NCBI GenBank assembly: GCA_947247005.1
Contig: OX365945.1
Coordinates: 36,758,551 to 36,822,550 of the forward strand
Length of the DNA stretch: 64,000 nucleotides
From: Spisula solida
Taxonomy: Eukaryota; Mollusca; Bivalvia; Venerida; Mactridae
Direction of reading: 5' to 3'
This document shows positions 47,624 through 59,600 of this stretch, in pieces. Numbering within the stretch: position 1 is the first letter of the stretch; the number at the start of each line of letters is the position of its first letter. Both the position numbers and the translations under genes were made by a program. The notes under the pieces were generated by a model, which was not told the DNA's origin, made no database searches, and was given only the letters and a program-made list of their open reading frames with translations.

Positions 47624-48475
47624 CGAGGGGTGATAAAAAAATACAAGGAAAAAAGCCCTAATATCTTTATTTGTCATTGTAATTGGATGAAATTTTCAAT
47701 ACATGAAGATAAATCATTAAATGTATTTCAAGTTGATTCACCGCTGATCATCTATATTAACCAAAGTCAGAACGACTGCGATTTCCTATGGCAACAGCAC
47801 TCGACGTTATGCAGCCCAAATGTTGATATTTTGCAACGTTGAACGTAGCAAACGATGACGTATCATTGGTGCATTCAATTTTTTTGTAATTTTCTAAAGG
47901 ATGGGTTATGAATATGTATTGTGTAATGATATAATATTACATTCATGATTTCAAAAACAAGTTTTAATGTCAAATTCCGTTTAAGAACTATTTGCATCAA
48001 AGTCGTTGCCAGAAAATGAGTGCGATACAGAAATCGGCGATGAAGTGTTGTTGCGATTGTAACATCATAACATACAAATGGCAATATTGCACTATGCAAC
48101 GACTACATGTATGTAATGGCATACAAAACAGGTGTATGTTTGGTATAATTATGCTATCATATGTAGCCGTGTGAAATCAATGCCGACATGCAAATGGGCT
48201 ATACGACGTCAATAACAAATTACGTCATCAATACTAATGATCTCCAATAGCCAATTCTTATAATTTACATGCAAGTTGTAAAAGAAAAACTGATTTTCGG
48301 TTTACAGGTCTATGAAGTGTATCGAGTTGTAAAGCTATTTTTGAGAATGTTTTACTGCATTATACATTATGAATTGTGCCACAAATGAGTATGTATACTG
48401 TTATACGTACCAACTCCGCGATGACGTTGGACCAGTGTACCCATAGTTACGTTACTTCGCTCACTTGTACTTAAT
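47624..48475. mobile_element. mariner-like MITE, copy 2, right end eroded
   Basis: Begins at TA with CGAGGGGTGATAAAAAAATA and follows 38672-39647 through TTGATTCACCGCTGA, TATGGCAACAGCACTCGACG and GGCTATACGACGTCAATAAC. Similarity fades near 48475 and the right inverted repeat is missing. Confidence 0.75.
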
Positions 48476-48611
48476 TCGTTTATTATTCTAATATATGATC
48501 GATAACCTATACGTATAGGACAGCTGTGATTGGTCGACAGGTTAGTCACGATTTAACGCCTTTAAACACGTCCTTGTGTATATATAAGGTCCCTGCGACA
48601 ATGTACGATTT

Positions 48612-48935
48612 TTAAGGTGGAAACGTGGTCCAGTGAGGCTTCTGACTTCTGAGTTGTGTGTTCGATCCCTAATCCAACCGGATCAAAAACAGAAATGCTT
48701 TTGAGTGTTTCCCACCTAACATAACTATTAAGTCTTCCGGACGGGACGTTAAGCGAGGACCCGTGTATGATGCTTTACATCGGCACGTAAAAGAACCAGG
48801 GATGCTTCTTGAACTGGGGCATCTTCTGTATCATGCACTATCCCCCAAAAACTAAAGTGTGTGATTAACCTCTTCTTGGGGGCCTCGCCCATATGAATTT
48901 CCGGTGACCAGGATAAATAAAAGCATATAAATAAG
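48612..48935 (+). repeat. tRNA-derived SINE 1
   Basis: Head with A-box-like TGGTCCAGTGAGGC and B-box-like GTGTTCGATCCC, then a body with GGACGGGACGTTAAGCGAGG and GGCACGTAAAAGAACCAGGG, and a tail GATAAATAAAAGCATATAAA. The GGCAC..AAAGAACCAGG word is shared with the SINE at 50592, suggesting a common central domain. Confidence 0.75.
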
Positions 48936-50590
48936 AATGTACGATTTAGGAATAAAACAACTAAGTACTAGTATATTAATTGAATCGTGAATTATGATAT
49001 TTTGAAATTAAACAAGTTATGTCATGTAATTACTCTAAATAGCTCGGTATATACATAATTTCCGATTCGTCGGTACATAGATAGACGTGAAATTTAAGTC
49101 GATTTATTTTCCGTATATTAACTAAATTTTATTTGTAAATTTAATCGCAAAAAATACTCTATTATCTTTCCTTTTATTTGGAATTTCACAAAAACGTCCA
49201 TATTTAAGTCGATTTATTTTCCGTATATTAACTAAATTTTATTTATTTATATAATCACAAATAATACTAGTTCATGCATCCAACTAGATTCGCGTTTAGT
49301 TTACATGTAGATCTCCAAATTTTATTTCACAAATTTTAAAATTAGAATTTCCATAGTTGTTTTATTACCTCCCTTGAATAAAAATATTATTAAAATTTGT
49401 ATGTATCTTTTCCTTGCCGTTAAATATCATTTAAATACAAATTATACCGTTAAGTAGTTTCATAGTGAATATGTGTAACATCTTTAAATTCTACTTCATA
49501 TTTGCTCATGAACATTGAAATAAAAAGCAGTACATATAGCTAACATAAAACATATGGTTATACTTTATAAATCGTACAAAGAATTATTTGTATTGCTTAT
49601 TACTGCTCTTCTACTGAGCGGTTTGTTGTCTTATTTGTACAATATGTGCAGAATAAATTTTATTAAAAAAAAAGATTATTTTTCACCTTTAAATGCAACT
49701 TAAATTTCAAATTAAAGTTAAACTTTAATCGCATTTAAGTTTGCGTCCTTTATATTGCATAAACGTGCATTTAATCCCATTTATATTCTATATTTAATCA
49801 CCTTTAAATGCAACTTAAATGTGACTTAAACTTGTAGGAATAATTCGACTTAAATGTAGTATTAAACTTAACTTAAATATGGAATTTAATAGCTATTTTT
49901 TTCTGATTAAATGTATTTAAATTCCGAATGTAATTAAATTTAAGTTAAGTTTAATAGTAAATTAAACGTAATATTTCATGCTGTGATCCTTGTGCGAACG
50001 GCTTCGTTTATGAAAATATATTATCTGTCCAATGATGTAATTTGAAAGGATTTGCTTTAAACAGATTTTGGTCCTTTTTGATGTTTTTGTAAAAAAATAC
50101 TACTTATTATTTCCATTTTTATATATAATATCTCTCTGTAACTTATTTTATTACCCACTGTGAATTCCCAGCATATATTCGTCCTCTTCGCTCGGGTTAT
50201 TTTATTGCCTACCAAAAACGTTGATCTTTTATAAAACCGCGATATATGCCTTGTTTGTTAGATTTTGATCAAAGTTCGATGATATTCATGCTGACTTTAT
50301 TACATATTACACATATTATATTTGTTTTTATGAAAGGACGTCTGATAGTACTCGCTCAGAAAATTGACTAATATTTAAATTACATGTGTTCGTGTTAATA
50401 ACAGCAGCTGTTGACAGTATACATGTATATACGGGGAATGTACATTTGTTCATGTTTAATTGGCACACATGTGAAAAATATCATTGAAGAAATAATATGA
50501 CATTTGTAAGTGAAAAAAATGCCAATACATTTATATACATTTATATTAGAACGATTAGAGGTAAAAATGACACGTTAAACATGTAATATA
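48936..50590. other. very AT-rich intergenic stretch
   Basis: No gene recognised. 49092-49260 holds two copies of a 44-bp word (ATTTAAGTCGATTTATTTTC and CGTATATTAACTAAATTTTA) about 110 bp apart. 49680-49960 is built of TTTAAATGCAACTTAAAT and its reverse complement forms (ATTTAAGTT), a self-complementary tract. Confidence 0.6.
49092..49260. repeat. direct duplication, about 110-bp step
   Basis: ATTTAAGTCGATTTATTTTC then CGTATATTAACTAAATTTTA occurs at about 49092 and 49203, followed by similar AATCRCAAAWAATACT words. Confidence 0.9.
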
Positions 50591-50591
50591 A

Positions 50592-51020
50592 GCGGATTTA
50601 GCCCAGTGGTAATGCACTGGGCTGTCAATCCAGAGGTCGTGGGTTCAATCCCTGGCATCGGAACTTGACATTTCTGAAATATTTATAATATTTCCCGCTA
50701 TATCTGGCCGTGTGGTCTGCAAAGTATCTGGCAGTGCCAGGAAGCTGTGTATCGGTGCTATACACCGGGCACATTAAAGAACCAGGCTGTCTATTCGAAA
50801 TAAGAGCTAGGCGCACCTCTGCAGCGCCGGACATGCCTGTATCTAATGTCTCTCTCCCTTCAGGGGCTTTCTCTCAGTCTGTCCTTCTTGTCAGATCATG
50901 CTGTATCTGCACTGGTAGAGGATGCACCTGCGCCCTTGTGGCTGCAACATGGGTAAAGTGCCTTTGAATGTGCGTTCGCATGAAAAGGGCGTTATATAAA
51001 TCTGGTATATTTATTTATTT
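50592..51020 (+). repeat. tRNA-derived SINE 2 (tRNA-Asp-like head)
   Basis: GCGGATTTAGCCCAGTGGTA, an anticodon arm CTGGG-CTGTCAA-TCCAG with GTC in the anticodon place, and GTGGGTTCAATCCC give a tRNA-like head of about 70 bp. A body of about 300 bp includes GGGCACATTAAAGAACCAGG, and the 3' end reads AAAAGGGCGTTATATAAATC then a T-rich tail. Head plus long body means a SINE, not a tRNA gene. Confidence 0.85.
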
Positions 51021-51619
51021 TTAAACATCCCCGTCAAATTAAATAATATGGCAGGTATCATATTAGGGTTGAACCTTAGTTACTTTCATGCTATATTCAA
51101 ACAGAAACAATGACATGGCAGCGCTGGACGCTTAAAACCGATGGCCGCTTAAATAATACGAATACACGGTACCAGCTGGCCGTATTCTATCACTTAGCAA
51201 TATTGGACGCTTAACACGGATGGTTGTCTAAAAGAGCTAACATTTCACTTTGAAACAACATTATTTATTATTACAAAATAAGTAGTTTTAAATACTTAAT
51301 GAATACTTTTGGACATGACTTAATTCGTAAAGGAATTATATAAGAGACGGCTTGTTTCAAGTCAGACTTTTTTAAAATGTTGTACACAAATATAGTGACA
51401 CCGTTATATTTCTTTGTATACACGACAGTTATTATCGTCAGCGATGGTTGATTGTGCAGCATTGCCTGCTTCGCACCAAGCAATTTGATCCTAACAATCG
51501 AATAACATTCAGTACTTATTACTCAAATCAACAAAGGATCAAAATCACAGGTTATTCAGGGCAAAAGTGTTGAATACGGGATTTAGACGATGGTAATACT
51601 ACGCTGTGATTGGCTATTA

Positions 51620-52481
51620 CAGTAAACTCCCTGAAAACCGGACCCTGTCGGGACCGGTTCGAAAGTCCGGTTTTGTGGGAGGTCCGGTTTTAAGGGAGTT
51701 ATGTATCATGTACACTTTGATATGTTATCATAGCGAATTTACTGTGCGTTTTATGATACATGTTTACGTTAAATGTACAGTGCAACCTTTGAAGAGCATC
51801 ACCATTAAGGGAGCTGCAAATATTTCAAGTCGATGAGTACTCATTTGCCATCAAAACTATCCAATGACATAGTCAGTGCAATATTACAAATCCCGAAATG
51901 CAAGTGTGAGCTAATTGGAGACATATTAATTTAATACAATTGAGTGCAATGTTTGTCGTAATTACAACATTTTGATGGGCTAAATGATCCTTTGTTCCAG
52001 TAAATTTTTGTTGCAATACCTACCTCAAGAACAAAACATCAAATGGAAAGACCGTTTTCTTATTATGTTCGTTATTAGGCAATTATTTAATTTCATCGCG
52101 GCGAATTTCACTAAGTATTTTTCACGCCTGTGCAAATTACACGCGAGACCGTTTAAGAGTAAACATTAAAAACACGATTTGTTAATCGCACCTTTTGTTA
52201 TGACACGTCCTTTAACTAACAATTAACAAAGTGACATTTTAGACGCGTTAATTTTCCCATCAGGTGAGACAAATATACGCGTCCGGTATTCCGCAAGTAA
52301 CTATCGTTGAAAATCTTGTCAGCGGACCGAAAATGCCGTCCGGAATCCGGAATTATGAGAGTCCGGTATTGCGGGAGCTTTTTAAGTTAACTTTATAAGA
52401 AGAAAATACGGGACCTAGGAAATCGTCCGATTTTATGGGGATTCCGGTTTTGAGGGAGTCCGATTTTGTGGGAGTTTACTG
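51620..52481. mobile_element. pogo/Tc1-like MITE, TA-flanked
   Basis: TA at 51618-51619 and 52482-52483. Ends CAGTAAACTCCCTGAAAACC and, inwards from the right, CAGTAAACTCCCACAAAATC, with several AAAACCGGAC-type words near both ends. TA target and CAGT ends fit pogo-like elements. 862 bp; the frames inside (51606-51836, 51984-52169) are not transposase-like. Confidence 0.85.
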
Positions 52482-52483
52482 TA

Positions 52484-53067
52484 TATAGTAATGACGGGAA
52501 GATGGGGAATTTCAAAACTCTGTATTTTGTGATATAATTTCTTAGGCCTGTGGTTTATGGAATGCGAGCTTGTAGATATTTAGAAGGCACATCGATTATC
52601 CAGTCATACAGTGGGTGTTCCCTACGACATTTCAGCTCATTTCGACTCAAGTTTGACTCGAGCTTTACAACTGTTGTAAAGTTGATAACAATAATGGCAC
52701 CTCTTCTGAAGCAGGGACTCTTCTAATTCACGTTTGGGAGTACATGTTGTACCCGCAAAGTTAAATAATATGAAACCTACACTGCTGAAATACTGTTGTT
52801 CAAAAATTGGATTTTTGCTCAGTGGAGTGTACGTTGTAGTGTTGGGTTAGGGGTTAGAGGCAAGTTGTGTTTTTGCCGTGGCATCGGCTGCCGTCATGTC
52901 CTCCACATGTGGAGAAGTTTTCAGTTGCTCGCGGAGGAGCTAGAGCGTTTGATATTGTTGACAATCGATTCCAGAGAAACATGTTAAATGGAACGATCTC
53001 CACATAAATATATACAGTATGACATAAACTTGAGGGGAACCTGATGAAAACAAACAAACTTTGTATG
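52484..53067. other. intergenic stretch, no gene seen
   Basis: Contains AAAACTCTGTATTTTGTGAT then ATAATTTCTTAGGCC (52515-52552), an inverted partner of 46652-46687. No exon recognised. Confidence 0.5.
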
Positions 53068-53137
53068 TTATCCTTTCTATTTCCTTGTATGTTATCCTTT
53101 CTATTTCCTTGTATGTTATCCTTTCTATGTCCTTGTA
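53068..53137. repeat. 24-bp minisatellite, left fragment
   Basis: Three units of TATGTTATCCTTTCTATTTC plus CTTG. The same unit continues at 54326-54540 beyond the CGAGA foldback element, which appears to have split one array. Confidence 0.9.
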
Positions 53138-54324
53138 TACGGAATCCTGTTAGTGCCATTTTAGGCAAGAAACGAGACACGAGAATTAGACGCGATATTT
53201 GAAACGAGACACGAGAATTGCGCGAGGCCTGAAACGAGACAGGAGAATTAAAAATTGAATTCTCGCGTTTTTAATCTCGCTCTAGACCCACAACTTTTGC
53301 AAGTTAATATCTAATATCGTGTAATTCTCGCGTATCGTATCGTGCCTCGCAGTTGATTCTCGCGCCTCGTTTTAAATATCGCGTCTTAATCTCGTGTCTC
53401 TACTTCCAAGGACGAGACCCGATAGTTAAAACGAGACACGAGAATTCAACGCGAGGCTCAAGAATCCAACGCGAGACACGACAATGCTATCGTGCAAATA
53501 TCGCGCAATTATCTTGCCTCGCGTTTCTATTTGGTCCACGAGAACTCAAACGAGACACGAGAATTGAACGCGAGGCACGAGAATGCTATCGGGCAAATAT
53601 CGCGCAATTCTCGTGTCTCGCCGCGAGACACGACAGTACTATCGCGTCGATATAGCAATTCTCGCGGCGATAGCATTGTCGTGTATCGCGTCGAGACACG
53701 AGCATTGCGCGATAGCATTGTCGTGTATTGCGGCGAGACACGAGAATTGTGCGATAGCATTGTCGTGTATCGCGGCGAGACACGAGAATTGCGCTATATT
53801 TGCCCGATAGCATTCTCGTGCCTCGCCTTCAATTCTCGTGCCTCGCTTTAATTCTCGTGTCTCGTGGACCAAATAGAAACGCGAGGCAAGAGAATTGCGC
53901 GATATTAGCACGATAGCATTGTCGTGTCTCGCGTTGGTTTCTCGTGCCTCGTGTTGAATTCTCGTGCTTCGTTTCAAATATCGCCTCTTAATCTCGTGTC
54001 TCGACTTCCAAGCGCGAGACACGAGATTAAGAGGCGATATTTGAAACGAAGCACGAGAATCATCCGCGAGGCACGATACGATACGCGAGAATTACACGAT
54101 ATTAGATATAAGCTTGTAAAAGTTGTGGGTCTAGAGCGAGATTAATAACGCGAGAATTCAATTTTTAATTCTCGTGTCTCGTTTCAACCCTCGCGCAATT
54201 CTCGTGTCTCGTTTAAAATATCGCATCTAATTCTCGTGTCTCGTTTCTTGCCTCGTGCAATTCTCGTGTCTCGCCCTTGGAGGGCGATACACGATATTTA
54301 AAATGGCACTAACAGGATTCCGTA
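53138..54324. mobile_element. CGAGA foldback element, copy 1
   Basis: Ends TACGGAATCCTGTTAGTGCC are inverted and followed on both sides by ATTTTA. Nearly all the interior is built of short words such as CGAGACACGAGAATT, GCGCGATAT and their reverse complements, forming nested inverted repeats; the outer roughly 250 bp on each side pair as arms (AAATTGAATTCTCGCG, GTTGTGGGTCTAGAGCGAG and partners). CpG-rich, unlike its AT-rich surroundings. Frames on both strands (53492-53851, 53639-54022) come from repeat words and have no family. Confidence 0.8.
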
Positions 54325-54325
54325 C

Positions 54326-54540
54326 TTGTATGTTTCTTTTTCCTTGTATGTTATCCTTTCTATTTCCTTGTATGTTATCCTTTCTATGTCCTTGTATGTT
54401 ATCCTTTCTATTTCCTTGTATGTTATCCTTTCTATTTCCTTGTATGTTATCACTTTCTATTTCCTTGTATGTTATCACTTTCTATTTCCTTGTATGTTAT
54501 CACTTTTTATTTCCTTGTATGTTATCCTTTCTATTTCCAG
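54326..54540. repeat. 24-bp minisatellite, right fragment
   Basis: About nine units of TATGTTATCCTTTCTATTTC plus CTTG, some 25 bp long (TATCACTTTC). Frames here are repeat artefacts (NIQGNRKD on the minus strand). Confidence 0.95.
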
Positions 54541-54674
54541 CCAATCATTGCCCTCGTTGTTGTTGTTTACTAAACAAATCACCTTCGACTTTCAACTGCA
54601 AACATTTTGTTACACAGATGTCAATAATGACATCTGTTAGAATGATAAAAACGTGTATAATATTAATCCATAAC

Positions 54675-55390
54675 AAGAGGGCCCAAAGGGCCCTAGGTCG
54701 CTCACCTGTTGTAGCAGTACATGCAAGACCTATGATTTGACCTAGTGACCTAGTTTTTGACACCGGATGACCCAATATCGAACTTGACCTAGATTTTGTT
54801 GTGATGATCATTGTGACCAAGTTTAATAAAGATTAGGTCAGAATTGTGACCTCTAGTGAATACACAAGGTTTTTCTATGATTCAACCTTGTGACCTTGTT
54901 TTTTATCCGAGATGACCCAATATCGAACTTGACCTAGATTTTGTTGAAATGATCATTGTGACTAAGTTTCATAAATATTATGTCAAAAATGTGACCTCTA
55001 GTGACTACACAAGGTTTTTCTATTATTTGACATTGTGACCTAGTTTTTGACCCCGGATGACCCAATATCGACACTGGCCTAGATTTTGTTGAAATGATCA
55101 TTGTGACCAAGTTTCATATATATTGGATCAAAATTGTGACCTCTAGTTACTACATTAGGTTTTTCTATGATTTGACCTTGTGACCTAGTTTTTGACCCCA
55201 AATAACCCAATATCGAACTTGACCTAGATTGTGTTGATATGATCATTGTGACCGAGTTTTCATAATGATTAGGCCAAAATTGTGACCTCTAGTGTCTACA
55301 CACGCAAATTGTTGACGGACGGACGACGGACGGACGACGGACGAAGAGTGATCACAAAAGCTCACTCTGTCACTTTGTGACAGGTGAGCT
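54675..55390 (+). mobile_element. interspersed element with four ~145-155-bp internal repeats
   Basis: Starts AGAGGGCCCAAAGGGCCCTA then GGTCGCTCACCTG and ends GTGACAGGTGAGCT; GCTCACCTGT (54699-54708) and ACAGGTGAGC (55380-55389) are inverted. Inside, GATGACCCAATATCGAACTT and TGACCTAGATTTTGTTG recur near 54767, 54912, 55067 and 55203. Before the end is a GACGGACGGACGACGGACG run. The design (short ends, tandem core of about 150 bp) resembles the bivalve pearl/BIV160-type elements; this is from memory and unverified. Confidence 0.7.
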
Positions 55391-55532
55391 AAAAATGGCC
55401 TTATCAGAGTACCAAACTACATGTTCTACTTACGCGGTCTGGTGTGATAGCGAATATGTGTAGTTGTCATCCGTGGTTGGTCATTAGCTCATGATGGTAA
55501 AAATAAGGACCCAGTTAAAGTATATGTTACAA

Positions 55533-56160
55533 GACAATGCTGTCGCGCAATTCTCGTGTCTCGACCGGTGTGTCATTTAAAATTCCTTATCCCAATCACC
55601 GGTCGAGACACGACAATTGCGCGATAGTATTGTCGCGCCTCGCGGTGAGACACGAGAATAGCGCGATAGCATTGTCGTGTCTCGCGATGAGACTCGAAAA
55701 TTGCGCGATATTTGCACGATAGTATTCTCGTGCCTCGCGTTTAATTGTCGTGTCTCGTCTGAATTATCGTGTCTCGTGGACCAAATAGAAACGCGATGCA
55801 AGAGAATTGCGCGATATTTGCACGATAGTATTGTCGTGTCTTGCGTTGGATTCTCGTGCCTCGCGTTGAATTCTCGTGTCTCGTTTAATGCTTGTTTCTC
55901 GCCCTAGGAAGTCGAGACACGAGATTAAGAGGCGATATTTGAAACGAGGCACGAGAATCATCTGCGAGGCACAATACGATACACGAGAATTACACGATAT
56001 TAGATATTAACTTGTAAAAGTTGTAGGTCTAGGGCGAGATTAAACACGCGAGAATTCAATGTTTAATTCTCGTGTTTCGTTTCGTGCCTCGCGCAATTCT
56101 CGTGTCTCGCCCTTGGAGCGCGATATACGATATTTGAAATGACACTAACAGGATTCCGTA
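55533..56160. mobile_element. CGAGA foldback element, copy 2 (left end missing)
   Basis: Same CGAGACACGAGAATT words as copy 1; right end GACACTAACAGGATTCCGTA matches copy 1's end. The left end is not intact: it starts near CAATGCTGTCGCGCAATTCT and lacks GGAATCCTGTTAGTG. About half the length of copy 1. Confidence 0.8.
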
Positions 56161-56698
56161 TTAATGCGCATTGAACAAATACTTGCAAACATTTTTGTGT
56201 CAAATACACCGTATCGATGTAGATTGTGTTCAATAAGAATTTGAAGCCATTCACAAATCTTATACTTCTAGTACCAACATATGTTATCTCTTCCTGGTTG
56301 GCTAACCAATACTCTGCGACGATGTCAGTGAAAATTCAAAGTTACTGATGCAATGACCAAACGAGTGAGTAGTCAGTCGAAGTAACCACCAGCTACTATA
56401 CTGTTTATTATAATTTAACAGCAATTTATTGTATTTAATCATATAATAGTAAGTTAGGTTACATATATATTATGTCAAGCTATGCACATTATCATTTTTA
56501 AAATATGATTACATGCAATATTGACAATAATATTCACTCAAACTTACTTATTAAAAAAACTATTGGAAAGAACAGTATACTAATATCCATGGGTATGTTG
56601 TACGACACTGTTATGAAAACTAAAATTAAAGAACTCTAAAATGCTAATCAATGAACATTAGGAGACATTTCACTAAATTTTTTATGAACGTTGATTTC
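56161..56698. other. 3' flank of the EGLN gene
   Basis: AT-rich. Minus-strand AATAAA words at 56425-56430 and 56404-56409, about 270-300 nt after the stop, are candidate polyadenylation signals. No other gene seen. Confidence 0.5.
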
Positions 56699-59600
56699 TT
56701 AAATCCCACCACACGAAGTTTGGTGAAACGTTTCCACAGAAGATGAATTTAGTTCTTGAAATCTTTGTAGAAGTTTAGTCCGTATGTTTGCGTCGATTCC
56801 CATCGCAGCCAAAATATCATCAGCGTTCGTCTGTCCGGCAACCACACTGGACATTGCCTGAAATGGACACATCATCGCACAAATATCAAAACCATGTCTT
56901 CATAACATTCTTGTTTCTTTAATTGTATCGTATTTAATTATCAACAGTCTCTTCAGCAAGCAACATACACATTCTTCACGTGTGGAGGATGTAGCTGTAA
57001 CCAATGTCACGGACGTTCGTAACCTGTCCGATTCAGTATTCTGACCAAGATTGGTCGAGTTAGAAGCGACGCTAAACGTGTTGATCCTGACTTATTTACA
57101 TGTATTTTATATATGACAAAATGACAAAACACACAAAACGAGCTGACCCTTACAGTATTAATATTATTTACAAGTATTTTATATGACATAAGGAAAGGAC
57201 TCTTTACACACAAAACGGACTGGCCTTTACAGTACTAGTATTATTTACAAGTATTTTATATGACATAAGGAAAGGACTCTTTACACACAAAACGGGCTGG
57301 CCCATACAATACTAGTATTATTTACAAGTATTTTATATGACATAAGGAGAGGACTCTTTATACACAAAACGGGCTGGCCCTTACAATACTAGTATTATTT
57401 ACAAGTAATTTATATGACATAAGGAAAGGACTCTTTACACACAAAACGGGCTGGCCCTTACAATACTAGTATTATTTACAAGTAGTTTATATGACATAAG
57501 GAGAGGACTCTTTACACACAAAACGGGCTGGCCCTTACAGTACTAGTATTATTTACAAGTATTTTATATGACATAAGGAGAGGACTCTTCACACACAAAA
57601 CGGGCTGGCCCATACAATACCAGTATTATTTACAAGTATTTATATGACATAAGGAAAGGACTCTTTACACACAAAACGGGCTGGCCCTTACAGTAGTAGT
57701 ATTATTTACAAGTATTTTATATGACATAAGGAGAGGACTCTTTACACACAAAACGGGCTGGCCCATACAATACCAGTATTATTTACAAGTATTTATATGA
57801 CATAAGGAAAGGACTCTTTACACACAAAACGGGCTGGCCATACAATACCAGTATTATTTACAAGTATTTTATATGACATAAGGAGAGGACTCTTTACACA
57901 CAAAACGGGCTGGCCCATACAATACCAGTATTATTTACAAGTAATTGATATGACATAAGGAGAGGACTCTTTACACATTACACACCAAAACTCAATTTAC
58001 TCGCATGGAAACAAAAGAACAGGAAATTCATTGATTATATTTGCCAAAGAATGCACGCAGCGCGTGACAAGCAATGATTTTACCGGTCGTATTTACAAAT
58101 TCAATGTAATGAACATCTATTTACAAACGTATGTAAAACTATATGTAGTCCTACCGTCAGAATACTAAAATTAACAGAAAGTAATAGAAACTTTTTAAAT
58201 AACATTTGGTTATCTCAATTTAGTATACTATTGGCTTTGTTACATCTAATTTAAAAAAGTTTCACTCAAACACTGCCACTCTGTTCATCCGAAATTTAAT
58301 GAAACTACTAGTAAATCACTCCTAACAATAATTTAATAACAACTAATGTTTTAATTGTCACATTATGAGTGTGTACATTATACATTTGTACAATGCCATT
58401 TACCTGTAATAATTTTGAAATAAACGATGTTACCAAAATGGGTCTTAAAACAAAAAAAATTAAGTGACACAGATTTAGCAATTAATACCAAAGGAAACCA
58501 GCTGTAAAAATGTGTAATACAATTCTTTTGTCAGAAAATAAATCCTTATGAAACCACAGATAATTTTAAGCTATAGATACAAACCTTCAGTTCGTCCAAA
58601 GAAAGGGAAGCAACTGCTTGTGAAGCCGCCACTTCTATCTTCTGACTTACTTCATCCTAGATGAAAAAACAATACAAACTAACATTATTTTGTTTTTGGG
58701 GGGTTTTCGCCGTTTATTTTCAGTTTAGGTTTCTGGAATTAATTATCCGCTAACTGGTACTAACTTGTTCTAACTCTTCCCGGCGATTAGGTCTACATCA
58801 CCCTAAAAGCTACTTGTGTACTTTAACTCGTCTTAGCGACAAGGGCGATCACTGTGTAGAAGTGTGCAACTTGCTTTAAAAGCAACAGGTATTTTCTCAA
58901 GAATTGTGGAAAAACATGACCGGACAGGCAGTGAAGGTTGTTGCCGCACAACACGGAAATCCAATGCAAATCTTTCAGGCGACAGTCAGCATAGCTAGCC
59001 TGGTGGGCAACGTGTACTGTGTATTTGAACTCTATTGGCCTATACCCTTCATACTGTTTGTGTTTCCTAGTGATTTAACCGTTGATGCAACACTACCAAC
59101 ATAGTTTGTTTTAGATTTATTTCTGACAGTGTCCCATCAACAATATGTAAAACGAATGGAGACCCATCTAGTCATACTATTATGCTAGAACTTTAACTGT
59201 TTCAAACAGTAAAAATGTTACGGTTTCGCCCATTTCTGATATAACATAGATAGCCACAATTATACAAAGCAAAAATTTAAGTAATATTTCCAGATAACGT
59301 AAAGTTGATTTAATTGATCTAAATTACGTATAAAATACACACACAAAACAAGTGTATATGCATACTCTTTCGATAACTTTACTGTGTCTTTCTTTGAGTA
59401 CGTACTCTCCTCTCACTTTTTCCATATCTAAAAATAAGAAATGTTAGGTAGAATCCATGTTCACGGTGAACTTATATGCTGGGTTGAGCGATCATTTTTA
59501 CATTATTTCTGCGGTATGAAAGGCAAAAGTTATTTTCTGAAGGTGCTCACAGACGTGTATCGACCTACAATAATAAGTACACTGGGAGGACGTCGTTCTA

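Noticed and set aside
50592..50663. tRNA-Asp gene
   Set aside because: Acceptor and T stems pair poorly and the head continues into a 350-bp SINE body, so it is a SINE and not a tRNA gene.
53492..54022. Frames of 75-127 codons on both strands with R/E/S-rich repeats
   Set aside because: By-products of the CGAGACACGAGAATT words; no methionine context, splice sites or family.
54255..54740. 161-codon and 104-codon plus frames rich in FPCMLSFL
   Set aside because: Made by the 24-bp minisatellite, whose length is divisible by three; the frame changes where unit length changes.
58904..59104. 66-codon plus-strand frame in the EGLN intron
   Set aside because: Antisense to the gene, no known motif, length expected by chance.
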